Source: Saccharum officinarum
Lineage: Eukaryota; Streptophyta; Magnoliopsida; Poales; Poaceae
Reading direction: 5' to 3'
NCBI GenBank assembly: GCA_020631735.1
Contig: CM036225.1
Location: 67,878,662-67,942,661, forward strand
DNA: 64,000 nucleotides
The notes beneath the pieces were generated by a model, which saw only the letters and a list, made by a program, of their open reading frames with translations, was not told the origin of the DNA and ran no database searches. Both the position numbers and the translations under genes were made by a program. Every line of letters starts with the position of its first letter. Position 1 is the first letter of the stretch. Shown piece by piece: positions 19,501 to 32,009 of the stretch.

Positions 19501-22500
19501 CAAGACCAATGTCACCTAGGACATCCATCGGGTGCTTCCACAATGATTTCTGAGCCTACGGTACGTTCAGCGCAAACCGTGCTCCTATCTTGCGTCAAGG
19601 TTAGCACTATCTCCAAACAGACCAAAACGAGCATCCACTTGAGCCTCATCACCTAGGAGTACTATCGGGTGCATCCAAAATGATTTCTATGCCTATGGTA
19701 CGTTTAGCGCAAACCGTGCACATATCTTGCACTAACACTACCACTGTCACCAAAGGATTGAAACGAGATCCCACATGACCAAAGTCACATAGGAGATCCA
19801 CCAGGTGCGTCCTAAATGATTTTTGATCCTATCCTACGTTCAGTGCGAACCGTACACCTATCTTGCGTCAAGGTTGGCACTATGTCTATATAGACCAAAG
19901 CGAGCATCCACTTGAGCTTCTTCACCTAGGAGTACCATGGAGCGCGTCTAAATTGATTTCCAAGCCTATGGTACGTTCGACGCAAACCGTGCACCAATCT
20001 CGCATCAAGATTAGCATTGTCTCCAAATAGACCAAAACGAGCATCCACTGAAGCTCGTCACCTAGGAGTACCATCGGGTGCATCCAAAATGATTTCTGTG
20101 CCTATGGTATGTTTGGCGCAAACAATGCACCCATCTTGCACTGATAGTACCGCTGTCTCCAAATGGATTGAAACGAGATTCCAGATGACCAATGTCACCT
20201 AGGAGATAGTGCATCTAAAACAATTTCTGAGCCTACGGTACGTTCGGCGCATACCGTGCACCTATCTTGCATCAAGGTTAGCACTATCTCCAAACAGACT
20301 AAAACGAGCATCCACTTGTGCCTCGTCACCTAGAAGTACCATCGGGTGCGTCCGAAATGATTTCTAAGTGATGTTTGGCGCAAACCATGCACCTATCTTG
20401 CACTGACATTAGCATTGTCTCCAAATTAATTGAAACGAGATTCCAAATGACCAATGTCACTAAGAAGATCCATCTGGTGTCAAAACAGACCAAAACGAGC
20501 ATCCACTTGAGCCATGCCACCTAGGAGTACCATCGGGTGCGTCCAAAACGATTTCTATTCCTATGGTATGTTTGCCGCAAACCGTGCACGTATCTTGTAC
20601 TGACACTACCACTGTATTCAAATTGATTGAAATGAGATTCCACATGACCAATGTCACATAGGAGATCCATCGGGTCCGTCCAAAACGATTTCTGATCCTA
20701 TGTTACGTTTGGTGCAAACCGTGCATCTATCTTGCGTCAAGATTAGCACTATCTCTAAACAGACCAAAATGAGCATCCACTTGAGCCTCGTCACCTAGGA
20801 GTACCATTGGGTGCGTCCAAAACAATTTCTGTGCCTATGGTACGTTTGGCGCAAACCGTGCACCTATCTTGCACTAACACTACCACTGTCTCCAAATGGA
20901 TTGAAATGAGATTCCACATGACCAATGTCACATAGGAGATCCATCGGATGCGTCCAAAACAATTTTTGACCCTATGTTATGTTAGGCGCAAACCGTGCAT
21001 CTATTTTGCGTCAAGATTAGCACTATCTCGAAGCAGACCAAAATGAGCATCCACTTGAGCCTCGTCACCTAAGTGTACCATCGGGTGTGTCTGAAATGAT
21101 TTTCGAGCTTGTGGTATGTTCGGTGCAAACCGTGCACTTATCTTGCGTCAAGATTAGCACTATCTCCAAATAGACAGAAACATGTAACCACTTGAGCCTC
21201 GTCACCTAGAAGTACCATCGGGTGCATCCCGAAATGATTTCTGAGCTACGTTTGGCGCAAACTGTGCACCTATCTTGCACTGACTCTAACAGTGCCTCCA
21301 AATGGATTGAAACGAGATTCCAAATGACCAATGTCACCGAGGAGGTCTATCGGGTGCGTCCAAAATGATTTCTGAGCCTAAGAGACGTTCGGCGCAAACC
21401 GTGCACCTATCTTGTGTCAAGATTAGCTCTATGTCCAAACAGACCAAAACAAGCATCCACGTGTGCCGCGTCACCTAGGAGTACCATCAGGTGTGTCCAA
21501 AATGATTTTTGAGCCAATGGTACGTTCGATGCAAACCGTGCATCTATCTTGCGTCAAGATTAGCACTATCTCCAAACAGACTAAAACAAGCATCCACTTG
21601 AGCCTCGTCACCGAGGAGATCCATCGGGTGTGTCCAAATTGATTTCTGAGCCTATGGAACGTTTAGCGCAAACCGTGCACGTATCTTGCACTAACAATGC
21701 CACTGTCGCCAAATGGATTGAAACGAGATTCCACATGACCAAAGTCAGATAAGAGATCCATCGGATGCATCCAAAACGATTTATGAGCCTATGCTACGTT
21801 CGTCATAAACCGTACACCTATCTTGTGTCAAGGTTAGCACTATGTCTAAACAGACCAAAACGAGCATCCACTTGAGCCACGTCACATAGGAGTACCATCG
21901 AGCATGTCCAAAACGATTTCCAAGCCTATGGTACGTTCGACGCAAACCGTGCACCAATCTCGCATCAAGATTAGCACTATCTCCAAACAGACCAAAACGA
22001 GCATCCACTTAAGCCTCGTCACCTAGGAGTACCTTCGGGTGCGTCCAAAATGATTTTTGTGCCTATCATATGTTTGGCGCAAACAGTGCACCCATCTTGC
22101 ACTGACAGTACTGCTGTCTCCAAATGGATTGAAATGAGATTCCACATGACCAATGTCACCTAGGAGATCCATCGGGTGCATCCACAATGATTTCTGAGCC
22201 TACGGTACGTTTGGCGCAACCCATGCTCCTATCTTGCGTCAAGGTTAGCACTATCTCCATACAGACCAAAACGAGCATCCACTTGAGCCTCGTCACCTAG
22301 GAGTACAATCGGGTGCATCCAAAATGATTTCTGTGCCTATGGTACGTTTAGCGCAAACCGTGCACATATCTTGCACTAACACTACCACTGTCACCAAAGG
22401 ATTGAAACGAGATCCCACATGACCAAAGTCATATAGGAGATCCACCGGGTGCATCCTAAATGATTTCTGAGCCTATCCTACATTCAGTGCAAACCATACA

Positions 22501-23941
22501 CCTATCTTGCGTCAAGGTTAGCACTATGTCTATATAGACCAAAGCGAGCATCCACTTGAGCTTTTTCACCTAGGAGTACCATCGAGCGCGTCTAAAATGA
22601 TTTCCAAGCCTATGGTACGTTCGACGCAAACCGTGCGCCAATCTCGCATCAAGATTAGCACTGTCTCCAAACAGACCAAAACGAGCATCCACTTAAGCCT
22701 TGTCACCTAGGAGTATCATCGGGTGCGTCCAAAACGATTTCTGTGCCTATGGTATGTTTGGCGCAAATAGTGCACCCATCTTGCACTGATAGTACCACTG
22801 TCTCCAAATGGATTGAAACGAGATTCTAGATGACCAATGTCACCTAGGAGATCCATCGGGTGCATCCAAAACAATTTCTGAGCCTATGGAACGTTCGGCG
22901 CATACCGTGCACCTATCTTGCATCAAGGTTAGCACTATCTTCAAACAGACTAATACGAGCATCCACTTGTGCCTCGTCACCTAGAAGTACCATCGGGTGC
23001 GTCCAAAACGATTTCTAAGCGATGTTTGGCACAAACCGTACACCAATCTTGCACTGACACTAACACTGTCTGCAAAAGGGTTGAAATGAGATTCCAAATG
23101 ACCAATGTCACTGAGAAGATCCATCAGGTGTGTCCAAAATGATTTCTGAGCCTATGGTATGTTCAGTGCAAACTATGCACCTATCTCGCGTCAAGGTTAG
23201 CACTATGTCTAAACAAACCAAAACGAGCATCCACTTGAGCCATGTCACCTAGGAGTACCATCGGGTGCGTCCAAAACGATTTATGTGCCTATGGTACATT
23301 TGCTGCAAGCCATGCACCTATCTTGCACTGACACAACCTCTGTCTCCGAATGGATTGAAATGAGATTCCACATGACCAATGTCACATAGGAGATCCATCG
23401 GGTGCGTCCAAAATGATTTCTGACCCTATGTTACGTTAGGCGCAAACCGTGCATCTATCTTGCGTCAAGATTAGCACTATCTCCAAACAGACCAAAATGA
23501 GCATCCACTTGAGCCTCATCTCCTAGGAGTACCATCGGGTGTGTCTAAAACGATTTTCGAGCTTGTGGTACGTTCGGCGGAAACCGTGCACTTGTCTTGC
23601 GTCAAGATTAGCACTATCTCCAAATAGACTGAATCAAGTAACCACTTGAGCCTCGTCACCAAGAAGTACCATCGGGTGCATCCCAAAATGATTTCTGAGC
23701 TACGTTTGGCACAAACTGTGCACCTATATTGCACTGACTCCAACAGTGTCTCCAAATGGATTGAAACGAGATTCCACATGACCAATGTCACCGAGGAGAT
23801 CCACCAGGTGCATCCAAAATGATTTCTGAGCCTATGGTACGTTCAGCGGAAACCGTGCACCTATCTCATGTCAAGATTAGCTCTATGTCCAAACAGACCA
23901 AAACGAGCATCCACGTGTGCCTCGTCACCTAGGAGTACCAT
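16568..23941 (+). repeat. 137-bp satellite array, block 1
   Basis: About 54 tandem monomers of about 137 bp in one orientation. Type A monomers carry AGCACTATCTCCAAACAGAC then a CGAGCATCCACTTGAGCC core; type B monomers carry CACTGTCTCCAAATGG then GAAACGAGATTCCACATGA. Both end in CATCGGGTGC(G/A)TCCAAAA. They often alternate, giving a unit of about 274 bp. Length variants exist, such as ...TAAGCGATGTTTGG and ...GAGCTACGTTTGG, each 6 bases shorter than the usual string. Larger blocks recur (see findings). Similarity to the CEN38/SCEN centromere satellites of sorghum and sugarcane is inferred from monomer length and memory. Short ORFs within it are satellite by-products. Confidence 0.95.
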
Positions 23942-26900
23942 TGTCACGGAACTTTCCAAATTATAAGAGCACAAGTACAAAAACAATCACCGAAGTGATC
24001 AAATTCTCGCACTTGAGCCCATATAACTCTGGTAGTCCAATGAAATCACAAGGGATTTCAAACCAACCAACATACCAGTCAAGATCGTAGTGATTCAACA
24101 TAACAAGTCACATATTACAACCATTTCACAAGTAATTCAATATACATTGGAGTTCAACATAGTTATTACAACTTACATTGAAAAGTAGCGGAAGCAAAGT
24201 AATTTGAAACTAACATTAATCTTATTTCAAATACATGCCAGTACCAAGGTCGACTTCCAACAAAAGCATTAGAGAGAAGATAACTCAGAAGGATCATGCC
24301 CGTGATCACACTCCACCGCTACGGCAGGAGCCAACCAACTCTTGCAGTCACCAAGATACATCACAACCTGCAACAAGTGGGGATAAAACCCTGAGTACAA
24401 GAAGGTACCCAGCTAGACTTACCTGTCAAAAACCAGAAATAAAGTGACACCAAGGATCATGCAAGGCTGATATAAAGTGGGGCTAGCTTGACAACATTTT
24501 GCATAAAAGCTTAATATAGATGATCAATCATTAATGCTTAAGCATCAAGTTAATTATCATTAACCTATCATCTATATTAGAACCTATACTAGAGCACTCA
24601 CTTTATTAGGAGCAAACAATATTAACCATAGCAGGTATAAATTGAGGCAACCTTTCCATCGTTATCCAATTAACCATCCGTTCAATTTAATGGAATCTAC
24701 GTTGCCGCTGCTCAAGTCAAGTGCTCACTAACCGGGAGCGACGGCAATTCGAATCAAATTCCTATCCAGCTGGAGGGGTATTTCTAACACTCACCGCGCA
24801 GGCCCCTGCCAGGATCGCACAAGCCACCTTTCGTACAATTCAGGAGTCACGGGTTCGAATGATGTCGCATCCCCAAGGGCGACACTCTGCCAGGTGCTAG
24901 GGACTCTAACCCCCATTGGTCTCACGCCAATGTCCCCAAGCACAACATTACTCTCCTCCAAGATGCGACCTACCATTCGACTCCCGGCCTGAACCGCATT
25001 ACTCGGCTTCGCGGTCGGAACGACTTATCCGGCCAACTAAGTGTTAGACTGCGTTCAACATGACTCAAGGACGTACAACGAATCGGTCCTTAAACGACTC
25101 AGACGGGGATAGATCCACACCCAAGACCTCCATGTCTTGTTGCTTCACTATCATCATCCTGCCCAGTCTCATTTCATTTTATTAACACATGGTTCTTTTC
25201 CACGATAGCAATTATAGCCAACCGTGCCATATATGAATATCCCTACATCTCGCAGGTGACAGGAAATCACCTGACTTCTACTGCTTAAAGCAGGGCTAAG
25301 CATCTACTTGATCCTAGTCTATATAGGATTCAAGGATTCATATATCTAGACAAGGAATGATATAATGCAGCAAGGGTTTCCAACCAACTCCTACCACTTA
25401 ATGCAACAATACTTATAACATATGTAGAATTAATTACTTTGAAGGTAGGAGGCTTATAATGCTCTGAGGCTTGCCTGGGATCCGACTCAAGTTAGAGTAT
25501 GTCAGATGAAACCCGCTTGGCGAGCATCCTCCAATCTATCACTTGTTCGGTCCTTCTATCTTCGGGATGGTCCACCACACCATCTTCTGGTTAGCTCCAC
25601 ATCAGGTCCTTCACGTGTTTCAGCTAGCGTACCTAAATGAGGTGCAACAATGCATATGTATGAATGCATAGAAGGGTAATAATAAAGTAATCAAACAAGC
25701 ATACCAAAGTTCTCAAAAACACCTAGAGCTAATTAACTTAATCCTCATTAGGGAATAACCAAGAAGATTTCAAGCACAACAATCAAGGCACAAGTATCAT
25801 AAGATTACAGGGTACCAACCCAAGTACCATCAAGGATATGAGCCACACTTCCACACCCTAGCATGGCAAAGTTAATCAAAGCACTAGAACAAGAATCTGC
25901 TACTTTCTGGACATAATGCAGTAGCTGAGTAAATCAATCATAACTGGAGATCCAAAAATCCAAATGACTTTCAAGAAGGCATTTTGGAAAGCTTAAGAAA
26001 TTGTCTACAATTTATTTAATATTAACTAAGCCTGATTTCTAAGTTTAATAGGTCGAAAAGATAAAACTACAGAATCTGGTCTGCTCCAAACAGAGAGCAA
26101 CCAAATCTAGGACCTGACTTTAAACATATATAACTCAAAAACTACTTGACCAAATTCCACCAAATTTTAACACAAGCTAGATACATGAATTATATACAAC
26201 TTTTCTATAGACAAGGTTCTCAGAAAACATCATTATCATGGGGTAATTTACATTGCCCCCAGAACTGTCTAGAAAATAGTAATTGCAAGAAATAATTATT
26301 AACATATGTTGTAAACATATAATTATGCAAAACCAACTTTACCAACATTTCACACATGACTAATGAACACCAGAAAACATAGTGTCCATTCCTAAATAAA
26401 TTCTTTTAATATATTTTCTTACTTTATTTAGATAATTAGGTGGAATTATGAACACCTATCAAAAGTGCATAATAAATTATACCAAAATTACAGTGTCCTA
26501 CAAATGATACCAAAAGTCTACTGTCCAAATTTCAAGCCATTTGGAGAAGTATATCAACCTCTATGAAAAAGACAAATAGCTATTGCAAATAATCATGTGA
26601 GAGCAAGTTAAACCTAAAACTCCATATTTTCTATGAACACACGGCCCTAGCATGAATCAATATGATATATAAACATCATACTAAGCTAATGGAACAACAT
26701 TTTCCATTTTATCAATTATATATTATTTACAAGTTATTTATCAAGCTATAAGCAAGTTAAATCAATAACTTGATCATACAGTAAGCAATGACCATGAAAT
26801 TTATACCACAGTACATTCATAGCATGGAAAGACTACCATAAAAATTTCACATCATTTGGAGCAACACAACTTAAGATATAAAAATGACAAGCAATATAAT

Positions 26901-29068
26901 GTAGATTTCCTTATTTATCAAGGTCAAATCAAAACCTTAAGAAAATAGTGAACAACTAGTGTGTTTGATATTTTTCCAGCAAGTACATGTCATCACAAAA
27001 TTAACAAAGCAAGAATCACTATTTTTGGGGTTCTAAAACTCTAGATATTGATGAAAGCAAGTTAATCCATTTCTAAAACCACTTTTCACTAATGAATTTC
27101 TACAGCACAAACACATGCATGCATGGCACAACCGATTACCCTAACATGCAGAGCACTTCCCAAGGATTCCAACAAAACAAATTGCACAATTTTCGGAGCT
27201 ACCAAATATGAGATATAGATTTTACAAGATAAAAGAAAATCTGTAAATTCGGGCACTAAATGAAGTCAGGCGGGACCCACATGTCATACTCCCACCCGGT
27301 CTTCTTCACGTAGACGGAGCAGAGCACGAGCTCAGACTTTGGCCTTTGGCCTTCGGCGGCTCACCGGCGGCGGGCAGGGACCGGAGAGGGCCGAGTCACC
27401 CCTTACGCACCTGGGGGTGCTCGCGACATGGCCAAGATGGACTGACCGGCGCTGGCCCGCGGCCTCGGCTCGGGCGGCGGCAGCCAGCGACACTGGAGGC
27501 TCGGCGGCGCCCCCCCAACGCGCGATGGCCGGCTGTGATCGGCGCGGTCGGCAGAGGAAGGGGCAGGGCTGGTGGCGAGCTTGGCCTAGGGCTGCTGGTG
27601 CATGAAGTTGCGGGGTGGCGGTGGAGCTCGGCAGTGGTCGGCCATGGCGCCACTAGAGCCGTGCCTGCTCATCCATGGCGGACAGAGGGAGAGGGCAGGA
27701 GAGGGAGCGAGGGCATGAGAGAGTGGAAGGGCGGTCTCCCCACTGCGACTAGGCATGGGAGATGCAGAGAGCAAGGTGGAGGTGGCAGTAATGGAGAGCT
27801 TGAACCCTTGCATGGTCGCCACGTTCAGAACACTCGTCACCCATTGAAGCATTTCGTCGGACACCTGGCGGGTAGCAAAGTAGGGAAGGTGGGCGCTGTT
27901 CTGGGCCGGCTACAGGCCGAATCTGGACATGGACCTAAAATGAAGTTTGCAGCCCACATGAAGACCTACAATTTCTATTTAAGGTGCACTGCAATTAGGG
28001 TTATGGATTAGTGGATAATCAAGTCCAAAGTTGACACTATCAGCGATTTAAAAGCAACGAGCAACAATTCAAAATGAGGGTCAAAATGAATTGCAACTAG
28101 CGCCATCTTCTTATATGTTCTTCCTCAATAGGTAAGCTCCAACTTTTATTTTTGGGTCAACTTGAGTTACTCAACAAAATTCAGAGAACGTGAGATGCCA
28201 ATGTCGATGACGATGAATTTCCAGGCTTAGAAAATGCCAAGTGTTGGAAAACAGTCCAAATTCTGACTTGTGGGCCCTTTTTGAGCATGTTCCACACCTT
28301 TTCATGACGTGACTCTTAAACAAAGTTTGTTCCTTATAAAATTCTCTACAACTTTGAAAAAGAGTGCATAGTCAGGTAAAGCTTCTAGGTTACACTTTTG
28401 AAATGGTCAAACAAAAGCCTTCCAAGGTCCACACATGGTCAACCATCACTTAGAGACACAATTAGTCAACATGGTCAACATGAACATTGTTCCATTAAGT
28501 GCCCTAAGCGTAGTTAAGGTGTTGTAGAGGCCAAAGATAAATACCATAAATAGGTTACACAAGAATATAGGCCTCACAAGCATTGAAACATAGAAGTTAC
28601 TATAATTGTAGTGCTTGTTTCAAGGCCATATTTCAATTGTTTCATGTGTTGTTGTAAGGTACATGCTACACATGCTTCCCTAGGTTGTTCCACATGTTGC
28701 AAAGGTTTGTTGCACATTTGTATGTTGCATAAGCACTAGTTCCCATGGGAGGTAAGGCATATTTCAGTTATAATCCAAAGAAGCATATGACTTATCATTT
28801 CATGTGACTTTTTGATTCCAAACTTCATGAAACTTTTCCAGGGGTCAATATAGATAGGTACTAAGGTGAGACACATGAATATATTGTAATAACACTTCCC
28901 AAGCATATAATTTGAAAAGGGGCCTATATGTAAAGCAATGGTGCAACATCCAACTTTAGGTTAGGCTCATCTCCATAGGTTGACCTTGACATTGTCATCT
29001 CCACTTAATCTGTCATGTTTAAGCTCAAACCCACTGCTTAGTGAGTGGCAAACACCTAGGGTGTTATA
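23942..29068 (-). repeat. LTR of the decayed Tekay-type element (about 5127 bp)
   Basis: The left end is TGTCACGG; the right end is GGTGTTATA at 29060-29068, where TGTTACA would be expected, so one terminal base has probably mutated. It shares with the first LTR the motifs GGTAGTCC near the left end, ACCCTGAGTACAAGAAGGTACC (split: CTGAGTAC and GAAGGTACC) near 24390, and a GC-rich block. It is about 1.25 kb longer than the first LTR. No ORF of note. Confidence 0.7.
27285..27925. other. GC-rich block in the second Tekay-type LTR
   Basis: GC-rich island in an AT-rich LTR, in the same relative place as the one at 10280-11110. The overlapping open frames on both strands (for example 27346-28011 plus) are compositional and do not resemble known proteins. 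Confidence 0.7.
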
Positions 29069-29086
29069 GCCCTCCCCCCTTAAAAG
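29069..29086 (-). promoter_or_regulatory. Polypurine tract of the decayed Tekay-type element
   Basis: On the minus strand AAGGGGGGAGGGC precedes the LTR. The hairpin-like string AATCTCGGGACGCGATT lies just upstream, with one mismatch to the stem seen in the first element. Confidence 0.65.
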
Positions 29087-32009
29087 AATCGCGTCCCGAG
29101 ATTCTGTGCGAAAGACTTTTCAAGGGAAGTGAAGCATGCTATCTAGTTCCCATCATCTGCTATAGCATTCGGCTACAAAGCTTTGACATTGGTGGAACTA
29201 ATTTGGTCAAGGCACTTTCTGATACTTACTCTTCATGGTAAAATTTGTCTGAAGAATTTCCTTCATTGACTTCCATGAAGCATTGTTACTTTGGGAGGAA
29301 TCCTAGATAGCACAGTACTACATTCTCAATGTACGGAGATCAGTTGGTCCCTGAGCGACCACTCACAAGTACCTGATTCTTTAATGAACATAACATGGTA
29401 CGTATGAACTTTACACTAGGCCGAATGTCCTCGAAAGTATACTCGTCGAAATGATTCTATGTCCCCACTGTTTGAAAAGTAGTTCTCTACCAAGATGGCT
29501 TGAGTATAACCTTCCAAAGGGGTGAGATCATAGACGACAAATATTCTCTAAGGCCATAGGATACTGACTAACCAATAGACAAGGTCTATGTTGGTCGGAA
29601 ATATTCGTTCATTTAGACACCAACTAATGGAAAACTACTCACTATTCCATGTGTGCAGTTCTCTTTCTCTGATGACAACATTGTATTATCTGAGTCTGTC
29701 GAGGAGTTAGTGATTGTGATAGCTGACTCTGTCGGCTCCATATTTCAGCCAAATGTTACCTAAGAAGATTCTCTTATCCAATGGCAACAGTTATCTGAGT
29801 TGAATCAGATGCAACCTCTTGGGTACAAACATTTATAAGGTACTAAAGTATGTCATCATTGGAAAATTAGTACCAAAGCAAAATATAGTGAGGCCTTAAG
29901 GACAACAAAAGTTGTAATATTTACTAAACCGCGGGAAGTAGTCTACCACCAAGCGATTGAGTAAAATTTTCCTTGGTGACTTAGTTGTACTGTAAGTTGA
30001 GTTGACTTGCAGCATAACAACTTTGTCAGGCCGACTTTCACGTTGAGGCTTCCTTTTTAGGATCAAACAGCAGCTCTAAGATAGGAAATCTGTTGTTTGA
30101 CACTTTTCAAATTGCTTTTGATTCGCGATGGCATAAATTGATTTGCAGAAACCAAGGCTGCTCGTACATTGGGGATATGAGAAAGCAAAAGCAAATGAAA
30201 GAGTGTAAACTAGTATCTGTGAGACCTCAAAAGGGCCATCCAACAGCAGATCTCGACTATTAATTTACATACCAATCCGAGGATGCACACGCTTTGAACT
30301 TGTAGGTTACTTTTGCAAGGCAAAACACATACTCTACCTAGAGAACATTCCTACAAGGATAAGGAACCGCTTGCAAATATTCCTCGACACTTCATCCAAT
30401 AAAGTTATGGACAAACCGTTTGTGGCACCTATGGGCACAAGGATACAGATCGGAACTAGGGCATACTTTCTCTAATTCTTCACTTTAGCTGATAGAACAC
30501 CTTGCACTATTTGTGTGATTGTCCAAGATGGAATTGACTTGATCACAATGGCTCTAGAAGATAGAGTATCGCTCAAGTTGTTGACTAGTTGATTAACTTC
30601 TTGTTGGTTATTGCCCTGTAAGACCTAGCCTTCATAGCTACCAAGGAGTCATTACTTAGTTGGAGATTAACGTTCCTATTGGTAACTAATCAGTTGTCTC
30701 TCAACACTAAAAATTCTAAATCTTCATTCTTGATCACAATAATTGTGGTTGATACAAAGCATATGGTTGCCATCGAAGTCAGCAGATAAGAAGTCACACC
30801 AGAGATGGTTGATTTCAACGGTATGGCCATTATGCATACAAAGGTTAAAACTTGCATAATGTGACGATAGAGTCTTATCCAACAGATGACTTGTCCAGTA
30901 GTAAGTGTTGTGTGTCCTTTTTATCCAACAGGAATGAGATACGTTGCTCACTAGATGATGCTCGTCAATACTAGGACAACTAAGTAGAGTCACTTGTCTA
31001 CCACATATTGCAGTCTGTTAATGTTTATGTTAGTAACCTGTTCTTCAAAGGTTATCCTCTTAGCAACTTTAGGAGGAAGCTCTACTACTTTTGGTCCATT
31101 ATAAGGGTCTTTTGATAAGATATGGGAAGACAACCAAGGAAGAAGGTCACGTGAAAATCACATCAGTGTTGTTCTACAATGGGTTATGATTAGAAACCAT
31201 GATACCAGCGCGTGCCGAGCAGCACAACCTTGTGTGTGCACCCAAGGAGGCTCTCGGTTTCATCACGGCACCATTAGTTGCTACTCATAACACCATTACT
31301 GAACATGCACCCGATGAGGAATTTCAATGACACAGATTGGGTTGATAAGGTAGATGCACAAATTTGCAAGCACATGATTTTGATGCCATAGCAGAGAGAC
31401 GTTGTGTCACACTAGCTAACCTTTGGGAGAGGTAACCGGAAGGTCCAACATGGATTTGGGTACAGTCTCCACAATTGGCAACGTATGAACCATGGTCAAA
31501 GGCAAGCATTGATGGAAGTTAACTTGGTGGGTCAGTCAACAAGGGTCTTTACAAAGAGGGTTGCAAAACATCCATGGCTTATGCAAACATATAGGAGAAC
31601 TAAACTTTGGGCTTTCGGCCAAGCAAAGGCATGGATACAAACATTCAAGGGCTAACCACCAAGTCTACAGGCTCAGGCTCCTAAGATAGAGAACCTAATG
31701 GAAGGCAACAACCATACAATTACGTATGTGAACGTTGTTCTAGGATAAAGCTATGTGACCCTCGTATGCTCACCGAGGACAACGAGGTGACAACTAAGGC
31801 ACTACCTAGATAACAAGCATACATACAACATCAGTCAAGCAGACATCTGAGAAAATTCAAATGATTGAGCTTAAGCAACCAATCCAAAGCACAAGGCTCA
31901 CCTAAAATAAGCATTCATCTCAAGCACGAACTAACTACAAGTTTAGCTCAAAACAAACGCTAGCTAAGGTGACTAACTTAACATGTGCACATAATCTAGA
32001 CAACAGTAT
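29087..32009 (-). pseudogene. Degraded internal region of the Tekay-type element
   Basis: About 2.9 kb with no long frame on either strand. On the minus strand near 29281-29237 the reading GCTTCATGGAAGTC... gives ASWKS..EILQTNF, which resembles the end of a chromodomain (ASWE..E.L). I could not recognise RT or integrase in the rest by eye. It may be a very old copy of pol, or a different sequence captured by the element. The right boundary, where satellite resumes with GATTTCTGAGCC, was set at 32009 because no satellite match is seen before it. Confidence 0.5.

Larger units (their letters stand above)
23942..32009 (-). mobile_element. Decayed Tekay/Del-type element inside the satellite
   Basis: A 5.1-kb LTR is followed by about 2.9 kb of degraded internal sequence, both in minus orientation. 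The LTR end beginning TGTCACGGAAC is homologous to the end of the first element (TGTAACAGAAC). The polypurine tract and the AATCTCGGGACG hairpin-like string also match. The internal part has no open frame; a trace of the chromodomain is readable near 29237-29281. The second LTR is absent. The right junction with the satellite (32009/32010) does not show the ACCAT duplication expected from the left flank (23937-23941), so the right part was lost by deletion or exchange. Confidence 0.75.

Noticed and set aside
16568..23941. CRISPR-like array
   Set aside because: Repeats are contiguous 137-bp units without unique spacers, in a plant genome; this is a satellite.
27339..28011. ORFs of 88-221 codons in the second LTR
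   Set aside because: Same reason: compositional frames in a GC island inside a non-coding LTR.
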